Shown one piece after another: positions 37,356 through 45,836 of a stretch of DNA of 64,000 nt. This DNA comes from Streptosporangium sp. NBC_01495 (GTDB lineage: Bacteria > Actinomycetota > Actinomycetes > Streptosporangiales > Streptosporangiaceae). The stretch is from assembly GCF_036250735.1 (NCBI RefSeq), contig NZ_CP109430.1:5518001-5582000 (forward strand), in the 5' to 3' direction. Position numbers and translations under genes: made by a program. Under the pieces are notes generated by a model. That model searched no databases, was not told where the DNA came from, and saw only the letters and a program-made list of their open reading frames with translations. Positions within the stretch are counted from its first letter, which is position 1. Each line of letters begins with the position of its first letter.

Positions 37356-37930
37356 CACGCGACCTCTTCCGCTGCGCAGGTTTCCGTGGCGTAGGGTTCG
37401 AACCCGATCAGGCGTTCCTCGGCGACATAAGCGTTGCCGTGGACCCTGTCCGCGACGACGTACTCGCGGGCGGTCAGCCGCACCCGGTCCTGGGGGGCGG
37501 GGGTCGTCATCGGCACGGTGACGGCGCCGATCCGGGCGGAGCGAAGCGTGACCCAGCCGGGCGCGGGCTCGAGGGTCGGCGCGATGACCTTGCCCCAGAC
37601 GAGATAGCGAGCTTCCATCGTCGTCTCGGCGGGCAGCGCGTCGAGCGGGTCGCCGAAGGACGCGGGCAGCAGGCTCTCGTCCTCGGTGAGCACCACCGCG
37701 TACCCGGCCTCCACCCAGCGCAGTTCCACCTCCGAGGTGAAGACCCGCGCCTCGTAAACGGTGGACAGGTCGACGGGACCGGCCGAGGTGACGCAGCCGC
37801 GCCCCTCGGCGCGGGCCACGTGGTACGCCGAGGGCGCGGTCAGCAGGGCGCACCCCCCGGCGACGTCGGCCGCCTCCAGCGCGTCCGCCAGGGTGACCCC
37901 GGTGGTCGCGGCGCCATACAGGACGGTCAT
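37355..37930 (-). CDS. csx19: Csx19-like type III-D protein (TIGR03984 family)
   Basis: 191 residues. Sequence features fit the small Csx19/TIGR03984 proteins that mark type III-D loci: FTSEVELRWVEAGYAVVLTEDE, MEARYLVWGKVIAPT and WVTLRSARIGAVTVP. In the III-Dv complex Csx19 is a single-copy subunit near the Cas10 end. No catalytic motif. The order between Cas7-Cas7 and TIGR03986 matches known III-D operons. Assignment rests on length, motif pattern and context. Confidence 0.75.
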   Translation of the reverse strand: MTVLYGAATTGVTLADALEAADVAGGCALLTAPSAYHVARAEGRGCVTSAGPVDLSTVYEARVFTSEVELRWVEAGYAVVLTEDESLLPASFGDPLDALPAETTMEARYLVWGKVIAPTLEPAPGWVTLRSARIGAVTVPMTTPAPQDRVRLTAREYVVADRVHGNAYVAEERLIGFEPYATETCAAEEVA

Positions 37931-37961
37931 CGCACTCCTTCCAGAGCTCGTGGGGAGAAGG

Positions 37962-39590
37962 TCATGACGACTCCTTCGCCAGGTAGTCGGCCCAGGCCCG
38001 GGTGATGGACGAGATCTCCGGCCCGCTCATTGCCCGGGGCAGCGTGACCGGTTCTGACCAGGGACCGCCGGTCAGGGTGATCTCGGTGACGTCGACGTCA
38101 CCGAATCCCCGGTTGACCAGGGCCCCGAGCGGGACCCGTCCGTCCGCGAGGTCCCGGAGGGTGAGGAGCAGCAGGGCGAGCCCGCTGTCTCGCTCGCCGT
38201 CCAGCCGGGTGAGGTCCACCGAGAGCCGGATGGGCTCCCACTCCACCGCGTGCGGTTCCAGCACGCTGAACAGGCGCCCGTCGGCCGCCCCGCCTGTCCA
38301 GCGGTCGAGCGCGACGTGGTCGGCCTGGGCCATGCCCAGATCCTCCAGCCGGTCGCGTACGGAGTCGCCGAGCACGGGCAACCGCTCATCCCCGTCTCCG
38401 GCCTTCTCCAGAGCACCCGCTGTGTCGGCCTCTCGCGAGGTCCCCGTGGTGACGGACTCCCAGAGCGCGTCCGGGACGGTCAGCAGGGCGGTGCACTCCT
38501 CGGCGCGCAGCGCTCCCGCCCGGCGGTCATCGGCGTCGTCGCGAGCGGAGCCGAACAAGGCCCGTACGACACGCAACTGATCGAGTTGCGCCCGGAACGC
38601 GGCGCTGTACTCACTTGGGGACGCACCCGGCTCTGCCGACGGCGCGTCGATGTCGTTCCGCGCGGTGCGCTCCACCAGTTCGGCGTGGCCGCGCAGCGCT
38701 CCCTTGATGGACCCGCCCGGCAGGACCAGCGTGAGGTGACGGCGGTCGACACGCGTGGTGAGCGGCAGCGTGTCGACGACCAGGCCCCTCGAACCGGACC
38801 TGACCATCACCGGAGCGCGAGGAGCCCAGGTGACGCGGACGTCGAGAACCTCTCGGCGTCGTGGAAGCCCCGCGTCGGCGGACCGCAACGACGCCGTCGT
38901 ACGAGCTCGGGCCGGGTCGTCCCGCAGCACGGCCAGTAGGCCGGCCGGGGAGTCGAACCGGTCCACGACCAGCTCGAACGGGTCGTCGAGCAGTCGTACC
39001 GCCCCCAGCCCCCGGCCGGTCGCCGCGCCGATCCGCACCTCCCCCGCGCTCAGTGCGGCGAGCAAGGCCCCCAGCCGGGCCTCGTCGCCGGCGGCGTCGT
39101 CCGTGCGCGACTCGACGTCGATCTCCAGCCGCAAATAGCACCCGACGGGCACGACGGTCCTGCCGTACAGGAACTCCTGGGCCGCCGTACCCGTCACCCG
39201 GTCGATGCCCACCGACTGCCGGAGCTCCAGTCCGGCGGGGTCGAGAGGGCTGGCGGGCAGCCCTCTCTCGTCCAGGCGATGGTCGGTCGTGACCAGCGCG
39301 TCGGCGACGATCACCCGGCTGGCGCCGCCCTCCTCGGAGTCGTCTTTGGATACGAGACCCCACAGTCTGTCGAGGAGCGGGGAGGCCTCGCCGGCGCCGC
39401 GCGACCAGCTCCGCAAGACCCCGGCCAGCGTGGTGCCGGGGACGTAGAGACGGCCCAGGCCGTCCAAGGCGATCGGCAGCGGCTCCGAAGGGTCGTGGCC
39501 GAGACCTCCGACGTGCAGCGGCGACTCCGTACGCAGCCAGCCGCGCGCCCGGATCCTGCTGGTCACGTGCCGTCCCACTCTGGCGGTCAT
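37962..39590 (-). CDS. Tandem Cas7-Cas7 fusion RAMP (Cas7-2x)
   Basis: 542 residues. Two complete Cas7/Csm3-like units in one chain. Unit 1 (1-220): ESPLHVGGLGHDPSEPLPI, LYVPGTTLAGVLRSW, LRQSVGIDRVTG, GAATGRGLGAVRLL. Unit 2 (235-530): LPGGSIKGALRGHAELV, LFGSARDDADD and the Gly-rich GALVNRGFGDVDV. The Asp in GGLGHDP sits where Csm3-type subunits carry their target-RNA-cutting Asp. Such a double Cas7 is a defining subunit of the III-Dv complex. The stop of the upstream gene overlaps its ATG by 4 bases. Confidence 0.85.
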   Translation of the reverse strand: MTARVGRHVTSRIRARGWLRTESPLHVGGLGHDPSEPLPIALDGLGRLYVPGTTLAGVLRSWSRGAGEASPLLDRLWGLVSKDDSEEGGASRVIVADALVTTDHRLDERGLPASPLDPAGLELRQSVGIDRVTGTAAQEFLYGRTVVPVGCYLRLEIDVESRTDDAAGDEARLGALLAALSAGEVRIGAATGRGLGAVRLLDDPFELVVDRFDSPAGLLAVLRDDPARARTTASLRSADAGLPRRREVLDVRVTWAPRAPVMVRSGSRGLVVDTLPLTTRVDRRHLTLVLPGGSIKGALRGHAELVERTARNDIDAPSAEPGASPSEYSAAFRAQLDQLRVVRALFGSARDDADDRRAGALRAEECTALLTVPDALWESVTTGTSREADTAGALEKAGDGDERLPVLGDSVRDRLEDLGMAQADHVALDRWTGGAADGRLFSVLEPHAVEWEPIRLSVDLTRLDGERDSGLALLLLTLRDLADGRVPLGALVNRGFGDVDVTEITLTGGPWSEPVTLPRAMSGPEISSITRAWADYLAKESS

Positions 39591-42136
39591 CGCTCACTCC
39601 CCACGGTCGCCGTGACGGTCCCGGCGGCACCGTTCCGCGTGGTTCTGTCGCGGCTGCCCGCCGCCTCGTCACGGCTGTGCGCGGCCAGGCAGGCGCTGAC
39701 CAGGACCCGTACCGCCTCGCCGTGGAGCTCGGCCCGAAGGGTCGCGACCCCGTCCCCGGTCACGACGAGCCTCTCCTCCGGCAGGGCGAGCAGCGCCCAG
39801 ACCGGATCCGGAGTGGTGAGCAGGTCGAGCAGCCGCGTCACCGCCTCCCGGGGCCAGTCGGGCCGGCCCGCCCTGATCCGGGTGAGCCACAGCAGGCGGC
39901 TCTTCGCGCGCTCCCGCGACGGTTCGCGGACGATCTCGCGCAGCGCGTTGAGCTGCGTGCTGGGGACCCCGGCGGGAACGACCCGCGACCGCTGCTCCCG
40001 GTCCCCCTTGATCCGCTCGCAGGCCCGGTGGATCTCTGTCCGCCAGGCGGCGCGTTCGAAGATCCTCGCGGTGTCGTAGCCGTCCTCTCCCTGTGTGAGG
40101 AACTCGGTCGCGGACGTTCCGGCGGACGCGACCTGAGACGCTGCGGAGAGCACCTCGCCCGGCACGACGGCGAATTCCGTGGGAGACACGTCGTCCGGCG
40201 CGACAGTGAGCGTGCCGGAGGAGCCGCCTTCGATCGAGGCGGCGGCCGAAGACCGGATGCCATGAGAACCCGCGGCCTCGACGGGCAGCAGCAGGAGATC
40301 GTGATCCAGCTCCACCTGCCCGAACCCCTCGGCCCTGCGTTCCCCCACCCCCGCGGCCCGGACCTCGGCCAGGACGTCCGGGGCGATGGGTCCGCCGGTC
40401 ACCTCGAAGGTCAGGCAGCTCCCGGCGGCCAGGCCGTACAGGGTGGGGCGGGGCAGGCCCCAGCCGCGGTGCCAGCTCTCCGTCCGGTGGACGCCCAGCG
40501 CGACACCGACCCGCCCGTCCCTGCGTTCGGTCACCGGGGTGAGACTCACTCCGGGGGCACCCGCCTTGGCCAGAGCCTGTTCAAGTGCCCGTTTCACGTC
40601 TTCGACCTCCGTACTGGGTCGCAACCTCTGGTCACGGACCAGCAGCTCCGACAGCAACCACACCCGCAGTAGATCTCCACCCTCTGCCGCTCGCCGCCCG
40701 CCGGCGACCGGCCGGGCCACGACCTCCACCTGTCCGTAGTCGTCTTTGGAGGATCGGCCGACCCGCCACCGCCCGTTCAACCTCTCCTCCCAGCCCTCCT
40801 CCAGCGCGCCTGCCCGGACACGCACCTCGGCACGGAGCACGGTCCCGGCGGCCAGTGCCCGGTAGACGTAGACACCGCCGATGTCCCTGGTGGGCCGCTG
40901 GACGTCGTCACGGATGCTGTTGTGCATGCGCAACATGGACGGAGGATCGACGACCTCGTGCACGTCCTCACCGTCCGGTACGACGTATCCGCCCCGGTAC
41001 GGCTTGCCGGACGACACGGCGCCGGCCATCCGGTTTCCGGTCACCATGCCCGGCTTCCCCTTCTCGTGGACGAGGACCTTGGGCACCGGCAGCGTGCGGG
41101 CGCCCCCGGCCGACTGCGGGGTGGCGGCCGTGACCAGCAGATCCCCCGTACGGACCAGGGCGTGCGCGCCGCCCCCGAGCCGCCGGGCCACCTCCGGCAT
41201 CAGGCACCAGCCGGGAATGTGACCCGCGCCCTTCACGACGTTGCCCAGGACGGTGGCCGCGGCGAGAACCGCCTCCTGCACCGTGATGACCAGCTCCGCG
41301 CGCTCCCAGCCGTCTCGCGTCGGCCGGGACACGGGAACGGGCCGGTCCGCGACCGCGTACGCCGGGCCCGACGGGGGCGGCACCACCCGCTCGGGGGACG
41401 GCATCGACCAGACGGGAGCGAACCCGGCCCCTTCGACGGTCATCGTGCACCGTCCCGATCCCCGGCGGCGCTTGCCTCCGATGCCTTCCAGCAGCCGTGC
41501 CCCCGCCCCCAGCAGTGCCACGGCGACGTCCCGCTGGCCCTGGTCCAGCTCCGCGAAGCCCTCGATCCGCCCCCGGCCCGTCAGCGTGACCCCCGCGCGC
41601 GCCATCTCCTCGAACCGCAGCATCTCCGCCTCGGCGGTGCCGGTACGGACGTCGATCGCCACTCCCGGCTTGCGGAACGTCGCCGCCCAGGCGACCTGCG
41701 GCCTCGCCCGCAGGAGCCGGGCGAGTTTTACGGGAAAGCGGAGAGGACCCTCGACGACCAGCGCGGCGGGCCGGGGCGCGTTCCCGTCGGACCTGCCGCC
41801 GAACAGGAAGCCCACCCAGTCGTGCCAGACACCGCTGGGACCGCTGTCCAGAGCGTGTGCCGCCAGCTCGCAGGAGTCGCGCCAGACCCCGACCAGCGTC
41901 TTGGCGGGCACGATCGGCGCGGCGGGAGCGGGAGACACCTCCGTACCGTCCAGACCGTCCTGCCGGACAGCCCCGCCGGCGTCCTCGTCCCTGTTCCCGG
42001 GCAGGACGGGTCGGTTCGCCTCCTCCCCGTCCCGCTGGACGAGCCGGTCGGCGTATCCCTGAATGCCCGTCCCGGTCCCCACCCGCCAGTCACTGACCAT
42101 GAACAGCGAGATCGCGAAACTCCCGGTCTCGTTCAC
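39587..42136 (-). CDS. csx10: Cas7-Csx10 (Cas5)-probable Cas11 fusion
   Basis: 849 residues from GTG 42136, which overlaps the cas10 stop (GTGA) and follows GGAGGAGG. Unit 1 (1-260) is Cas7-like: FMVSDWRVGTGTGIQGYADRLV, IVPAKTLVGVWRDSCEL, and the Gly-rich GIGGKRRRGSGR. Unit 2 (270-620) is Csx10/Cas5-like: KPYRGGYVVPDG, MLRMHNSIRDDVQRPTRD, GGVYVYRALAAGTVLRAEV, SKDDYGQVEV, and VGERRAEGFGQVELD. The last 200 residues are helical (TQLNALREIVREPSRERAKSRLLWLTRIRAGRPDWP) and could be the Cas11 small subunit, otherwise missing from the operon. This is the Cas7-Cas5-Cas11 chain known from III-Dv. Confidence 0.82.
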   Translation of the reverse strand: MNETGSFAISLFMVSDWRVGTGTGIQGYADRLVQRDGEEANRPVLPGNRDEDAGGAVRQDGLDGTEVSPAPAAPIVPAKTLVGVWRDSCELAAHALDSGPSGVWHDWVGFLFGGRSDGNAPRPAALVVEGPLRFPVKLARLLRARPQVAWAATFRKPGVAIDVRTGTAEAEMLRFEEMARAGVTLTGRGRIEGFAELDQGQRDVAVALLGAGARLLEGIGGKRRRGSGRCTMTVEGAGFAPVWSMPSPERVVPPPSGPAYAVADRPVPVSRPTRDGWERAELVITVQEAVLAAATVLGNVVKGAGHIPGWCLMPEVARRLGGGAHALVRTGDLLVTAATPQSAGGARTLPVPKVLVHEKGKPGMVTGNRMAGAVSSGKPYRGGYVVPDGEDVHEVVDPPSMLRMHNSIRDDVQRPTRDIGGVYVYRALAAGTVLRAEVRVRAGALEEGWEERLNGRWRVGRSSKDDYGQVEVVARPVAGGRRAAEGGDLLRVWLLSELLVRDQRLRPSTEVEDVKRALEQALAKAGAPGVSLTPVTERRDGRVGVALGVHRTESWHRGWGLPRPTLYGLAAGSCLTFEVTGGPIAPDVLAEVRAAGVGERRAEGFGQVELDHDLLLLPVEAAGSHGIRSSAAASIEGGSSGTLTVAPDDVSPTEFAVVPGEVLSAASQVASAGTSATEFLTQGEDGYDTARIFERAAWRTEIHRACERIKGDREQRSRVVPAGVPSTQLNALREIVREPSRERAKSRLLWLTRIRAGRPDWPREAVTRLLDLLTTPDPVWALLALPEERLVVTGDGVATLRAELHGEAVRVLVSACLAAHSRDEAAGSRDRTTRNGAAGTVTATVGSER

Positions 42137-43728
42137 CTCGCCTCCTCCTTCACCTTCAGGAACCGCTGTGCCGTCATCGCGTCCAGCAGGCCCGTCACCT
42201 TCTTCGCTCCGTGGGCGTGGTCGCCGTGAACGTGATCGGTCCACAGCAGCTCGCCCTCCTCCGTCAGCTCCATGAGCGCCTCCCTGCGCTCCCGGTCCTT
42301 CTCGAACCGCCGCAGCAGCAGGCCGAACCGGGACGCGGCGACCTCCTCGCCCAGGCACACCCCCTCGCGGAGGTCATGGGCCGCGCTCCGGGGAATGAGC
42401 GGCTCCTTCGACCCGGTTTCACGCAGGTTCAGCGCATCGACCCGCCGTTGCAGGTCCGCCCAGCGCCGCCCCCGCGCCCGGGCGTCCTCGCTGCCCTCCC
42501 CCACCAGGTACGGCGAGGCCGTTCCTCCCGAACCACCCGACAGGGTGACCGACGCGCGGATCCGCTTCAGGTCGGGGGCTGCGCTCTCGAACAGCACGAC
42601 GAAGGCGAGCGCGGACCCCCAGCCCTTGACCCCCTTGGCCTCGACCTCGGTCAGTTTCTCGGCCAGCTCGTACGCGAAGTGGAAAGGGTAGTTGCGCTTG
42701 ACGATCGCCACACCGGCGCCCGCTCCCAGGTTCGTGCGACCGCTTCTGGCCAGCATCGGGGCGAGCAGGGGTTCGGCCGCGGTCTCCTTCTCGAACGCCT
42801 CCAGGTAGTGCCGGGTGAAGGGCAACGCCACCTCACCCGCGCACACCACGGTCAGGTCGTCGCCACCGAGCACCAGCGGCAGGACCGGCAGCGGACCCTC
42901 CCCTCCCAGCTCCTCAGTGGTACGGCGCAGCGCCTCCTGGAACGCCCCTTTCCCACAGCGGTCCACCCCGAGGGAGAACGCCCGCAGCGCGTCCGCATAG
43001 GCGCGGTCGCCCTCACCTCGCACCGACTCGCCCAACGTCCGGAAGAGCTCGCCGAGCCCGTTGCCGTCGGCGTGCACCACCGCGACCCACTCGGTGTTCA
43101 GGCCGAGCTCGTCAACGATCCCTCGCATCGCCCGCCGGCCGGTGTGAGCGTTCCCCACCGCGGCCATCCGGTCGAGGGCCGGCCGGTAGGCGTCCAGTTT
43201 CGCCACCGCCGCCGCCGACCTCGGCTGCGCGGGCTCTCCCTTCCCCTCGAAACGGATCGCCTCCGCGGGCAGCCCGCTCGACGCGCAGTCCTCGACCAGC
43301 GGCAACCGCAGGAACCGCGCCTGCGGTCCCGGCCTGGCCTCCCGCACGGCCGCCAGCTCCGTCCGCGCCCTCCCGATCGCGTCAGCCAGCTCACCCGGGA
43401 CATACTCGACCACGACCCCGCAGACGTCCAGCCCCGGCGCCTCCTTCAGCGCGCGCCGGGTCAACTCCGTCACCAGCCGCCGCCCGGCCTCCTGGTCCCT
43501 GACCAGCACGGTGATCCCGCCCGCGCCCGCGACCAGAAGCTCCGCGTCGTGGCTCTCGATGCGCCACTCGCTTTTCACGAAACCGCGGAACACCTTCTCC
43601 AGGGCTTCATCAGCCCAGGCCCCGTCCACCCTGGCGATCAGATCGGACGCTCCGACGATCTCCTGCCGCTTCCCCGAGGAGAAGATGTAGCGCTGGTTGC
43701 CCGCCGTACCGATCATGACGACGTACAT
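42133..43728 (-). CDS. cas10: Cas10, cyclase-competent, without HD domain
   Basis: 531 residues, short for Cas10 (usually 700-900) because the N-terminal HD nuclease is absent: the chain starts directly with a ferredoxin-like palm (MYVVMIGTAGNQRYIFSSGKRQEIVGASDLI). Palm 2 carries Asp221 in VVHADGNGLG and the intact GGDD at 288-291 (LVLGGDDLTVV), so cyclic oligoadenylate synthesis should work. AGVAIVKRNYPFHFAYELAEKL is the conserved post-GGDD helix. Loss of HD with retention of GGDD fits type III-D and means DNA cleavage is not expected; defence must come from cOA-activated effectors. Its ATG lies 16 bases inside the SAVED gene. Confidence 0.92.
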   Translation of the reverse strand: MYVVMIGTAGNQRYIFSSGKRQEIVGASDLIARVDGAWADEALEKVFRGFVKSEWRIESHDAELLVAGAGGITVLVRDQEAGRRLVTELTRRALKEAPGLDVCGVVVEYVPGELADAIGRARTELAAVREARPGPQARFLRLPLVEDCASSGLPAEAIRFEGKGEPAQPRSAAAVAKLDAYRPALDRMAAVGNAHTGRRAMRGIVDELGLNTEWVAVVHADGNGLGELFRTLGESVRGEGDRAYADALRAFSLGVDRCGKGAFQEALRRTTEELGGEGPLPVLPLVLGGDDLTVVCAGEVALPFTRHYLEAFEKETAAEPLLAPMLARSGRTNLGAGAGVAIVKRNYPFHFAYELAEKLTEVEAKGVKGWGSALAFVVLFESAAPDLKRIRASVTLSGGSGGTASPYLVGEGSEDARARGRRWADLQRRVDALNLRETGSKEPLIPRSAAHDLREGVCLGEEVAASRFGLLLRRFEKDRERREALMELTEEGELLWTDHVHGDHAHGAKKVTGLLDAMTAQRFLKVKEEAR

Positions 43729-45026
43729 GGCTCTCCCGTCTCGTCCGTACCGCCCTCACGCGGCCCGCTCTCGTGCGCGTCGGCATCGTGTGAACCGGTC
43801 CCGTCCGTGCCCCTCCCGGACAGCTCGGCCCCGCGCGGTCCGGCCTCGTGTGAGTCGGTCTCATACGGGTACGGAACCGCCTTCATCGCATGGCCGAGCA
43901 GCCAGCCCAGCGCGAAGGCGACACTGGCCGGGGCCGCGATGAACAACCGTGGGCTCAGGGCGGCATACTGCGGCCTGGCCGCCACCCACGCCTGCCACGC
44001 CGCATAGACATGCCGGACGACCAGCTCGAAGTCGACGGCCGCCTCCGGGAGGTTGGCCGGTCCCCCGTCGACGACGAGGGCCGCCCGGCACCGCTCCCAG
44101 CGTCCGTCGGTGTCCGCGCACCCGTCACTCGCCGCACGCAGCGCCTGGGCGACCATCATCGGGTTGTCTGACAGGTGCACCACCAGGGCGACCGCCCGCC
44201 CCTCCTCGGCTCCCTCGAACTCCGGCTCCTCGACCACCCTGGCCAGCCGCGCCGCCCGTACGGCCTCCGCAGGGCTCAACGGTTCCTTCATCCGTCCGCT
44301 GATCCGTACCGCCGTGAAGAAGTCGGACCGGCCACTCTCCGAACGCTGCGGCAGTACGGGAGCGATGGCCGCCTCCGCTTCCCCCGCCCGCTCTCCCCGA
44401 GTGGCGCTGACCCCCCGCAACTCCCGCTGCACGTTGAACTTGAACCGCGTACCCAGCTCGAAGGCATCGGGCAGCGCGGCGTTGACATAGAGCGACACCG
44501 GCGTGGACGGGTCGGCCTCCGACAGCTCGGTCAGCCGCGCGGTCACCAGCTCGTAGGCCAGATCCAGGGTGTCCCTGCGAGCCTCCCGCGCCGCCGCCCT
44601 CTCGTCCGCGTCGGCCCCGGGCCCCACCCCCTCGACATCACGCCGTACGACGAAGCAGGAGTCGTGATTGCGCCGGGCGTGGTCGGTGGCCGCGCCGATC
44701 CACTGGGTGCTCCACGGCGCCCGCCAGTTCGCTCGCGGCAGGGCGATGACGATGCCCACGCCCTTGCTGCGCTGCTGCCACAGGTTGATGCCGGCGAACA
44801 TCACGGCCGCGGCCACGCACAGCACCGTCAGGAGCAGCCGCTGGTCACCCAGCCACCCCTTGATCACATCCGGCACGGTCCCGGCGGCCACCGCCGCCGC
44901 CACCCCGGCCACCGCCGCCACCATCCACCGCGAGGCGCCTTCCCACAGCCCTTTCACCCCGCCCGTCCCCGCCCCAGCCCTGCAAACCCCATCCGCCCGC
45001 CCTTCCTGCTCTTTTTCCGCCTTCAC
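43713..45026 (-). CDS. Two-TM SAVED-domain effector
   Basis: 437 residues, GTG start. Two TM helices (about 34-50 and 63-83: MVAAVAGVAAAVAAG, LLLTVLCVAAAVMFAGI) precede a SAVED domain (about 88-390), ended by the family signature HLSDNPMMVAQAL ... RLFIAAPASVAFALGWLLGHAMKAVPYPYE. A Ser/Gly/Asp/Glu-rich tail follows. SAVED binds cyclic oligonucleotides in CBASS and type III systems; with TM helices the expected output is membrane damage or depolarisation. The gene leads the operon and overlaps cas10 by 16 bases, so effector and cOA synthase are made together. Confidence 0.85.
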   Translation of the reverse strand: MKAEKEQEGRADGVCRAGAGTGGVKGLWEGASRWMVAAVAGVAAAVAAGTVPDVIKGWLGDQRLLLTVLCVAAAVMFAGINLWQQRSKGVGIVIALPRANWRAPWSTQWIGAATDHARRNHDSCFVVRRDVEGVGPGADADERAAAREARRDTLDLAYELVTARLTELSEADPSTPVSLYVNAALPDAFELGTRFKFNVQRELRGVSATRGERAGEAEAAIAPVLPQRSESGRSDFFTAVRISGRMKEPLSPAEAVRAARLARVVEEPEFEGAEEGRAVALVVHLSDNPMMVAQALRAASDGCADTDGRWERCRAALVVDGGPANLPEAAVDFELVVRHVYAAWQAWVAARPQYAALSPRLFIAAPASVAFALGWLLGHAMKAVPYPYETDSHEAGPRGAELSGRGTDGTGSHDADAHESGPREGGTDETGEPCTSS

Positions 45027-45062
45027 CTAATACAGATGGACGACGGAAAAACAGCAGGTAGA

Positions 45063-45144
45063 ACACCTCACAGGGGTGATGAGGGCCGCGTCGTCAGGGG
45101 CGCGATCGCTTAGCAACTCACGTTGCGACCCCTCGTACGGGGAC
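45063..45144 (-). CRISPR. Relic CRISPR, two degenerate repeats
   Basis: Unit 1 at about 45063-45086 (CCTCACAGGGGTGATGAGGG) and unit 2 at 45122-45144 (starts GTTGCGACCCCTCGTA, then truncated) match the repeat of the intact arrays at 58 and 61 kb. They are 35 bases apart, a normal spacer length. The relic lies between the SAVED gene start and the aldo/keto reductase remnant, whose frame it interrupts. Confidence 0.75.
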
Positions 45145-45240
45145 CGGCAGGCGTCCGCCTCGGCGCATGGTGCCCAAACCGAGGCGGGAGACGCGCTTGC
45201 CGGCGATGGTGATGGCGCCGCCGGGGGAGGGAGTGTTCAT
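45118..45240 (-). pseudogene. Aldo/keto reductase 5' remnant cut by a CRISPR repeat
   Basis: ATG 45240 overlaps the ATPase stop (ATGA), as in an operon. The first 25 codons read like the N-terminus of an aldo/keto reductase (GAITIAGKRVSRLGLGTMR). After that, the frame enters the relic CRISPR repeat (encoding VRGVAT) and stops at 45118. Normal members have about 280-320 residues, so over 90 percent is lost. The cut falls at the repeat, which implies recombination with a CRISPR array. Confidence 0.7.
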
Positions 45241-45836
45241 GGCGTGTCCAGCCTTTCCATGATGGCGGTGACGGCGACGTGAACTGCGGGGGCGGGATCA
45301 AGGGGGAAGACGGCGAGGTAGTCGGGGCGCTGGTCTGTGAGAAGGCGGTGGAACTGCTGGTCGACGACCGCCCGGAAAGCGGCATCGGGGTAGTCGGAGT
45401 CTTTGCCGAGGTCGGCTTCGAACGGGGCGGCGGGGTCTAAGACAGTGGCCATGATCAGCACCTGACGGCGAGTGTGGAGCCGGACCAGGGCGGTCAGGTG
45501 GTCAAGGTCGTCGGGGGAAGGCTGTCGGCCGTGATGCCGCAGGGCGGCAAGGTAGTACGCCAACGCGGTGTGGGCGGTGCCGTCAACGATGACGACGTCG
45601 GCGGTGAGTTCGGCTTCAAGGGCGGCCGCGGCCCCGTAGGTGATGATCCATTCGGTGGAGGCGGTGGTGTGCCGGGTCATCTTGGGAAATCCGCGCCCAG
45701 CGGCTTGCCTGGCCAGACCGCCGATGCGTGCCACGCTCAGGCCGGTGGCGCGTAGCTCCATCTCGATGCGGCGCGCCAGGGTGGTGGTGTCCGTGCCGTG
45801 GGTTCCGGCGATGCCAACATGCAGGGGGCTCACCAT
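45237..45836 (-). CDS. AAA/NadR-like P-loop protein with degenerate Walker A
   Basis: 199 residues. The fold resembles small ATPases/kinases of the AAA_28/NadR kind: N-terminal VGIAGTHGTDTTTLARRIEMEL, Walker B-like ADVVIVDGTAHTALAYYLA, and a HTRRQVLIMATVLD strand. Walker A normally reads GTHGTGKTT; here the Gly-Lys pair is Asp-Thr, so ATP hydrolysis is doubtful unless it is a natural variant of the subfamily. Start overlaps the exonuclease stop, stop overlaps the reductase remnant start. Part of the radical SAM / exonuclease / ATPase / reductase operon. Confidence 0.75.
   Translation of the reverse strand: MVSPLHVGIAGTHGTDTTTLARRIEMELRATGLSVARIGGLARQAAGRGFPKMTRHTTASTEWIITYGAAAALEAELTADVVIVDGTAHTALAYYLAALRHHGRQPSPDDLDHLTALVRLHTRRQVLIMATVLDPAAPFEADLGKDSDYPDAAFRAVVDQQFHRLLTDQRPDYLAVFPLDPAPAVHVAVTAIMERLDTP

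Noticed and set aside
37356..37853. 166-codon extension of the TIGR03986 protein
   Set aside because: Overlaps csx19 completely in another frame; ATG 37355 gives the conserved FLNPY start and a one-base overlap with csx19.
42133..43728. GGDEF diguanylate cyclase instead of Cas10
   Set aside because: The GGDD motif, the two-palm layout and the surrounding RAMP genes identify Cas10.
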